Source of the DNA: Bradyrhizobium sp. MOS003
GTDB lineage: Bacteria; Pseudomonadota; Alphaproteobacteria; Rhizobiales; Xanthobacteraceae
Direction of reading: 5' to 3'
Length of the DNA: 64,000 bases
NCBI RefSeq assembly: GCF_003020125.1
Contig: NZ_PYFW01000004.1
Span: forward strand, 1-64,000
The notes beneath the pieces are model-generated. The model had not been told where the DNA came from, made no database searches, and worked only from the letters and a program-made list of their open reading frames with translations. Made by a program: the position numbers and the translations under genes. Position 1 is the stretch's first letter, and the number at the start of each line of letters is the position of its first letter. This document shows, piece after piece, positions 59,653-64,000 of the stretch.

Positions 59653-60150
59653 ATGCCGCGCATTGCCTTCTATCCCGGTTCCTTCGACCCCATCACCAAC
59701 GGCCATCTGGACGTGGTCCGCCACAGCGTTTCGCTGTGCGACAGGCTCGTTGTCGCGATCGGGGTCCACCCCGGCAAGAAGCCGCTGTTTTCAACCGAGG
59801 AGCGGCTGCAGATGCTCCATGACGTCTGCGGGCCGCTGGCGACCCAGGCGGGCTGCGTGCTCGAAGCGGTGACCTTCGACGATCTGGCAGTGACCGCAGC
59901 ACGCAAGCACGGTGCCACCATCATGATCAGGGGTCTGCGCGACGGCACCGATCTCGATTACGAGATGCAGCTCGCCGGCATGAACGGGGCCATGGCGCCC
60001 GAGGTGCATACGGTGTTCCTGCCGGCCTCACCCATGGTTCGCCCGATCACCGCCACTTTGGTGCGCCAGATCGCCGGCATGGGCGGGGACGTCTCGGCCT
60101 TCGTCCCGCCGCAAGTTGCGGCACAGCTCAAGGCAAAATTCGCCGCGTAA
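59653..60150 (+). CDS. coaD: Phosphopantetheine adenylyltransferase
   Basis: CoaD joins phosphopantetheine with ATP to make dephospho-CoA. The 165-residue protein has the FYPGSFDPITNGHLDV start with the HxGH-type TNGH motif, the IRGLRDGTDLDYEMQ block and the SPMVRPITATLVRQIA end. Family length and motifs are normal. It starts a run of co-directed genes through queA. Confidence 0.96.
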   Translation: MPRIAFYPGSFDPITNGHLDVVRHSVSLCDRLVVAIGVHPGKKPLFSTEERLQMLHDVCGPLATQAGCVLEAVTFDDLAVTAARKHGATIMIRGLRDGTDLDYEMQLAGMNGAMAPEVHTVFLPASPMVRPITATLVRQIAGMGGDVSAFVPPQVAAQLKAKFAA

Positions 60151-60186
60151 CGGCGCTTCCTTCTTTCTCTCTGATCCGGAGTTGTC

Positions 60187-60750
60187 ATGATCCGAATTCT
60201 CGCAGTTCTTGCCGCGCTTCTGTTCGCGGTGCCGGCGGTGGCGCAGCAATTGCCGGCCAATCTCGACAAGGCCAACGCCATCGTCATCGACACCACCAAG
60301 GGCCGCATCGTCATCAAGCTGCGGACCGACCTCGCGCCCCAGCATGCCGAGCGCATCAAGCAGCTGGCGCGCGAGGGCTTCTACAACAACGTGCCGTTCC
60401 ATCGCGTCATGGACGGCTTCATGGCGCAGACCGGCGACGGCCAGAACTTCAACGGCACCGGCGGATCGAAATATCCGAACCTGAAGCAGGAATTCTCCAA
60501 GGTGCATTTCGCGCGCGGCATCGTCGGGATGGCCCGGCGCGGCGACAGCGTCGACACCGCCAACTCGCAGTTCTTCATCATGTTCGCCGACGGCGGCAGC
60601 CTCGATAACCAGTACACCGTGATCGGCGAGGTCGTGCAGGGCATGGATGTCGTCGACAAGCTGAAGAAGGCTCCCCCCGGCTCCGCCGGCGGCGCCGTGA
60701 CCGATCCCGACAAGATGGTGAAGGTGCAGGTCGCCGCCGACATCAAATAG
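60187..60750 (+). CDS. Periplasmic peptidyl-prolyl cis-trans isomerase (cyclophilin)
   Basis: The 187-residue protein has a signal peptide (MIRILAVLAALLFAVPAVAQ) and a cyclophilin domain with FHRVMDGFMAQTGDGQNFNG, FSKVHFARGIVGMARRGDS and NSQFFIMFADGGSLDNQ. It speeds proline isomerisation in exported proteins. It resembles PpiA. It follows coaD by 36 bases. Confidence 0.93.
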   Translation: MIRILAVLAALLFAVPAVAQQLPANLDKANAIVIDTTKGRIVIKLRTDLAPQHAERIKQLAREGFYNNVPFHRVMDGFMAQTGDGQNFNGTGGSKYPNLKQEFSKVHFARGIVGMARRGDSVDTANSQFFIMFADGGSLDNQYTVIGEVVQGMDVVDKLKKAPPGSAGGAVTDPDKMVKVQVAADIK

Positions 60751-60759
60751 GAGATTGCG

Positions 60760-61185
60760 ATGGCGCGCTGTGGCAGCAAGCTCCTGCTGATTGCCGCATT
60801 GCTGCTGTTCGGCCTGTCCGGTGCGGCCGCCGAGGATGGGCAGGTCAACACCATCCAGGACATCTTCCGGCATCTGCGCACCTGCTGGAAACCGCCGCCG
60901 GTCGCCAAGGCCCGCCCACTCGACATCACCGTCGTCGTGAGCTTTAACCGGTCCGGCGACATTCTGGGCCATCCGAGGATCTCCTATGAATCCGCGGAGG
61001 CCACCGACAATGACCGGCTGCAATACCGGATCGCGGTGATGGAGGCGTTGCAACGCTGCACGCCGATGCCATTTACCGATGCAATGGCGGGCGCTGCCGC
61101 GGGACGTCCATTTGCGATCCAGTTCCGCAGCCGCAAAACGTCACCCGACAAGACTTCACCTCCAACGCAAGAGAGACGAGCATGA
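60760..61185 (+). CDS. Small secreted protein, TolA/TonB C-terminal-like
   Basis: The 141-residue protein has a signal peptide (LLLIAALLLFGLSGAAA), then TIQDIFRHLRTCWKPPP, an ITVVVSFNRSGDILGHPRI strand and VMEALQRCTPMPF. This Cys-strand-Cys arrangement recalls periplasmic TonB/TolA C-terminal-like domains, though the match is not secure. It lies between two cyclophilin genes, 9 bases after the first and overlapping the second by four. Confidence 0.72.
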   Translation: MARCGSKLLLIAALLLFGLSGAAAEDGQVNTIQDIFRHLRTCWKPPPVAKARPLDITVVVSFNRSGDILGHPRISYESAEATDNDRLQYRIAVMEALQRCTPMPFTDAMAGAAAGRPFAIQFRSRKTSPDKTSPPTQERRA

Positions 61186-61646
61186 GCGCCACCGAAAACA
61201 CCCTGATCCTCGAGACCACGCAGGGCCCGGTCACCATCGAGATGCGGCCCGATCTCGCGCCCGGCCACGTCGCGCGCATCAAGGAACTGGTTCGCGAGGG
61301 CTTCTACGACGGCATCGTGTTCCACCGCGTGATCGACGGCTTCATGGCGCAGACCGGCTGCCCGCAGGGCACCGGCACCGGCGGCTCGGGCCAGAAGCTC
61401 AAGGCCGAGTTCAACAAGGAGCCGCATGTGCGCGGCACCACCTCGATGGCGCGCGCCGCCAGCCCGGATTCCGGCGACAGCCAGTTCTTCATCTGCTTCG
61501 ACGACGCCCGTTTCCTCGACAACCAGTACACGGTGTGGGGCAAGGTCACCGAGGGCATGGAGAACGTCGACAAGATCAAGCGCGGCGAGCCGGTGCAGAA
61601 CCCCGATAAGATCGTCAAGGCGCGGATGGCCGCGGACGCGGCGTAA
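61182..61646 (+). CDS. Cytoplasmic peptidyl-prolyl cis-trans isomerase (cyclophilin)
   Basis: The 154-residue cyclophilin has no signal peptide. It has FHRVIDGFMAQTGCPQGTG, HVRGTTSMARAASPDS and SQFFICFDDARFLDNQ. It resembles PpiB. Its ATG overlaps the previous gene, so translation is probably coupled. Confidence 0.94.
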   Translation: MSATENTLILETTQGPVTIEMRPDLAPGHVARIKELVREGFYDGIVFHRVIDGFMAQTGCPQGTGTGGSGQKLKAEFNKEPHVRGTTSMARAASPDSGDSQFFICFDDARFLDNQYTVWGKVTEGMENVDKIKRGEPVQNPDKIVKARMAADAA

Positions 61647-61649
61647 GCG

Positions 61650-61765
61650 CTCGACCCTCATCCTGAGGACCGCGGAACGCGCGTCTCGAAGGATGAAGGC
61701 CCCGCTGCTGCGGGTCGGCCTTCATGGTTCGAGACGGCGCTAGCGCGCCTCCTCACCATGAGGGT
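61650..61765. repeat. Dispersed inverted repeat upstream of queA
   Basis: CTCATCCTGAGGA and its partner CTCCTCACCATGAG, and GTCTCGAAGGATGAAGGCC with GGCCTTCATGGTTCGAGAC, give nested arms around a CGCTGCTGCGG loop. It is a non-coding element; the frame that runs through it toward queA is not real coding. Confidence 0.8.
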
Positions 61766-61789
61766 TTGGCTGTCGCGCCAAGCACCGAC

Positions 61790-62863
61790 ATGCGCACCGA
61801 TCTTTTCGATTTCGATCTGCCCGCCGAGCGCATCGCGTTGCGCCCGGCGAGCCCGCGCGACTCCGCGAAGATGCTGGTCGTGCAGAACGGCGCGCTGCGC
61901 GACCAGACCATCGCCGACCTGCCGTCATGGCTGCAGGCAGGCGACCAACTCGTCGTCAACGACACCAAGGTGATCGCAGCGCAGCTGAAAGGCCGCCGCA
62001 TCGGGCGTGAGACCGAGCCGAAGATCGAGGCGACGCTGATCAAGCGGCTCGACGGCTCGCGCTGGCAGGCGCTGGTGAAGCCAGCGAAGAAGCTCGCGGC
62101 CGGCGACCGCATCCGCTTCGGAAATGAAGGCAAGGTCTGCCTGCTCGGCCATCTCGATGCCGAGGTCGAAGCCAAGGGCTTAGAGGGCGAAGTGACACTG
62201 TCGTTCTCGTTCCACGGCCCGGCGCTGGACCAGGCCATCGCCGATCTCGGCAGCCCGCCGCTGCCGCCCTACATCGCCTCCAAGCGCACGCCCGACGATC
62301 AGGATCTCGCCGACTACCAGACCATGTTCGCGGCGAACGAAGGCGCGGTCGCGGCGCCGACCGCGGGCCTGCACTTCACCCCGGCGCTGGAGCAGGCGCT
62401 GCGTGAGCGCGGCGTCGGCGTCAACCGCGTGACGCTGCATGTCGGGGCAGGGACGTTCCTGCCGGTGAAGGTGGACGACACCGAGGGCCACAAGATGCAT
62501 GCGGAGTGGGGCACGATCTCGGCCGAGACGGCGGAGCGCCTCAACAGTGCGCGAAAGAACGGCGGCCGCATCGTTGCCGTCGGCACCACGTCATTGCGCC
62601 TGCTCGAGAGCGCGGCGCGCGAGGACGGCACGATCCAGCCGTTCGCGACCGAGACCTCGATCTTCATCACGCGCGGCTATCGCTTCCGCGCGGTCGATAT
62701 TTTGATGACGAATTTCCATTTGCCGAAGTCGACGCTGTTCATGCTGGTGTCGGCGTTTTCGGGACTGGAGACGATGAAGCACGCCTATGCCCACGCGATT
62801 GCGAACGGGTATCGGTTTTATTCGTATGGCGATGCGTGCTTGCTGTTTCGGGCGGACGGTTAG
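61790..62863 (+). CDS. queA: S-adenosylmethionine:tRNA ribosyltransferase-isomerase
   Basis: QueA transfers the ribosyl part of S-adenosylmethionine to 7-aminomethyl-7-deazaguanine in tRNA to make epoxyqueuosine. The 357-residue protein starts MRTDLFDFDLPAERIALRP and has the AAPTAGLHFT block and the MTNFHLPKSTLFMLVSAFSG block. I chose the ATG at 61790 because the longer frame from 61724 runs through a repeat. It follows the cyclophilin gene. Confidence 0.96.
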   Translation: MRTDLFDFDLPAERIALRPASPRDSAKMLVVQNGALRDQTIADLPSWLQAGDQLVVNDTKVIAAQLKGRRIGRETEPKIEATLIKRLDGSRWQALVKPAKKLAAGDRIRFGNEGKVCLLGHLDAEVEAKGLEGEVTLSFSFHGPALDQAIADLGSPPLPPYIASKRTPDDQDLADYQTMFAANEGAVAAPTAGLHFTPALEQALRERGVGVNRVTLHVGAGTFLPVKVDDTEGHKMHAEWGTISAETAERLNSARKNGGRIVAVGTTSLRLLESAAREDGTIQPFATETSIFITRGYRFRAVDILMTNFHLPKSTLFMLVSAFSGLETMKHAYAHAIANGYRFYSYGDACLLFRADG

Positions 62864-62873
62864 CGCCGGCGCG

Positions 62874-62963
62874 GTAGGGTGGGCAAAGCGAAGCGTGCCC
62901 ACGTCTTTTTGAATAAGGGCGAGAGCGGTGGGCACGGCGCTTGCGCGCCTTTGCCCACCCTAC
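62874..62963. repeat. Dispersed inverted repeat after queA
   Basis: GTAGGGTGGGCAAAGCG and CTTTGCCCACCCTAC, plus inner GTGCCCAC and GTGGGCAC words, form a long hairpin. It belongs to the same broad kind of intergenic repeat as 46703-46783 and lies between convergent queA and asd. Confidence 0.85.
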
Positions 62964-62986
62964 GATACCGGTTGCTACGACATACG

Positions 62987-64000
62987 TTACGCCATCACCC
63001 GCTGCGGCAACAACTCCGCGATCTGCACCGCATTCAGCGCCGCGCCCTTGAGCAATTGATCCGCCGCCACGAACATCGAGATCGAATGTCCTGAGGGATC
63101 GCTCAGATCCTTGCGGATGCGGCCGACCAGGACGTCGTCCTGGCCCGAGGCGTCGATCGGCATCGGGAAGTAGTTCTTGGCGCGGTCGTCGACCACCTTC
63201 ACGCCGGGCGCCTGCGCCATGATGGCGCGGACCTGGTCCTCATTGATCGGCTTCTCGCACTCGAAGGTGATGGCCTCGCAATGGGCACGCAGCACCGGCA
63301 CGCGCACGCAGGTGACGCCGATGGCGATCTTCTCGTCCTCGAAGATCTTGCGGGTCTCCTTGATGACCTTGGTCTCTTCGTCGTTGTAGCCGGTGTCGGG
63401 GTCGATGGCGGTGTTGTGGTTGAAGAGGTTGAAGGCGTAGGGATGCGGCATCACCTTCGGCGTATAGACCTGCCCGTTGAGATTGGCGCGCGTGGATTCG
63501 ACCAGCTCCTCCATCGCGGCGGCGCCGGCGCCGGACGCGGCCTGATAGGTCGAGATGATGACGCGCTTGATACGGTTCTTCTGATGGATCGGCCACAGCG
63601 GCACCAGCGCGGTGATGGCGGCGCAATTCGGATTGGCGATGATGCCCTTGTGGTCGCGAATGCGGTTGGAGTTGATCTCGGGGATCACCACCGGCACGTT
63701 CGGGTCCATGCGAAAGGCCGAGGAATTGTCGACCACGACCGCGCCCGACTTGACCGCGATCGGCGCGTACTTCCTGGAGATGCTGCCGCCGGCGGAGAAG
63801 AGCGCGATATCGACGCCCTCGAACGAGCGCTCATTGAGCTCTTCGATGACGACGTCCTTGCCCCGGAACGACACCGTCTTACCGGCCGAGCGGGCGCTCG
63901 CCAGCGCCTTCAGCTTGCCGACGCGAAAGCCGCGCTTGTCCATGGTGGCGATGAATTCGGCGCCCACCGCACCGGTGACGCCGACAATCGCGACGACGGG
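62987..64000 (-). CDS. asd: Aspartate-semialdehyde dehydrogenase (5' end beyond right edge)
   Basis: Asd makes aspartate semialdehyde, the branch point to lysine, threonine and methionine, from aspartyl phosphate. The frame is open to the window edge, where VVAIVGVTGAVGAEF gives the NADP-binding Rossmann start; so the true start lies just past 64000. The catalytic Cys is in NPNCAAITALVPLWP, and the substrate block is QAASGAGAAAMEEL. The stop is at 62987. Confidence 0.95.
   Translation of the reverse strand, partial: PVVAIVGVTGAVGAEFIATMDKRGFRVGKLKALASARSAGKTVSFRGKDVVIEELNERSFEGVDIALFSAGGSISRKYAPIAVKSGAVVVDNSSAFRMDPNVPVVIPEINSNRIRDHKGIIANPNCAAITALVPLWPIHQKNRIKRVIISTYQAASGAGAAAMEELVESTRANLNGQVYTPKVMPHPYAFNLFNHNTAIDPDTGYNDEETKVIKETRKIFEDEKIAIGVTCVRVPVLRAHCEAITFECEKPINEDQVRAIMAQAPGVKVVDDRAKNYFPMPIDASGQDDVLVGRIRKDLSDPSGHSISMFVAADQLLKGAALNAVQIAELLPQRVMA

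Noticed and set aside
61724..61789. A longer N-terminus for queA starting at 61724.
   Set aside because: The extra 22 codons translate the end of an inverted repeat and carry no family similarity.

Overview
The window looks like chromosomal DNA of an alphaproteobacterium of the order Hyphomicrobiales, most likely Bradyrhizobium or a near relative. The reasons are the high GC content with GC-rich third codon positions, the gene order SPOR-nagZ-scpAB-tatABC-serS-surE-pcm-nlpD-like-yajC-secDF, the dispersed hairpin repeats between genes, the Omp31-type outer membrane proteins, and a GTTC-N7-GTTC SOS box in front of uvrA. No rRNA, tRNA, CRISPR array, prophage or complete insertion sequence was recognised. 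Nearly all of the window is core housekeeping DNA, with a more variable stretch at about 30-47.9 kb.

Layout. 1-1029 is gene-free repeat DNA with a possible gene remnant. 1-6.9 kb then holds ilvD, an ExoR-like Sel1-repeat protein, exonuclease III (minus strand) and a hybrid histidine kinase. 6.9-12 kb holds erpA (minus), dgt, argS and a SPOR-domain protein. 12-23.2 kb is the envelope, chromosome and export cluster: nagZ-scpA-scpB-tatA-tatB-tatC-serS, surE, a single-domain response regulator (minus), pcm, a LysM/M23 lipoprotein and a DUF815 ATPase (minus). 23.4-27.8 kb is yajC-secD-secF followed directly by homologues of the mitochondrial complex I assembly factors NDUFAF3 and NDUFAF6. 27.8-33.8 kb holds a threonine ammonia-lyase, a class V PLP enzyme, a CAP protein, an unusual kinase fused to an acyl-CoA-synthetase C-terminal domain, trmFO and a DUF1127 peptide.

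34-47.9 kb is a patchwork of small secreted proteins, a lytic transglycosylase, membrane and TPR proteins, an amidase, an acyl-CoA synthetase with a double-PPC protein and an AAA ATPase, a repeat block, an SRPBCC/YVTN pair, a HAD phosphatase, and two genes that appear frameshifted (39175 and 47465). 47.9-57 kb holds uvrA (SOS box), two tandem Omp31-type genes with near-identical terminators, ssb and gyrA. 57-64 kb holds kup, a small secreted protein, coaD, two cyclophilins around a small secreted protein, queA, and asd running off the right edge.

How the genes work together. nagZ to nlpD-like links peptidoglycan recycling, chromosome condensation, Tat export and envelope repair. The yajC-secDF unit serves Sec export and probably membrane-complex assembly. 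The coaD-ppi-ppi-queA run is a general housekeeping unit. The most unusual items are the kinase/ACS-C fusion next to trmFO, the SecDF/NDUFAF3/NDUFAF6 linkage, the two frameshifted genes, and a long dispersed repeat present in inverted copies at 1-240 and about 44.44-44.66 kb.
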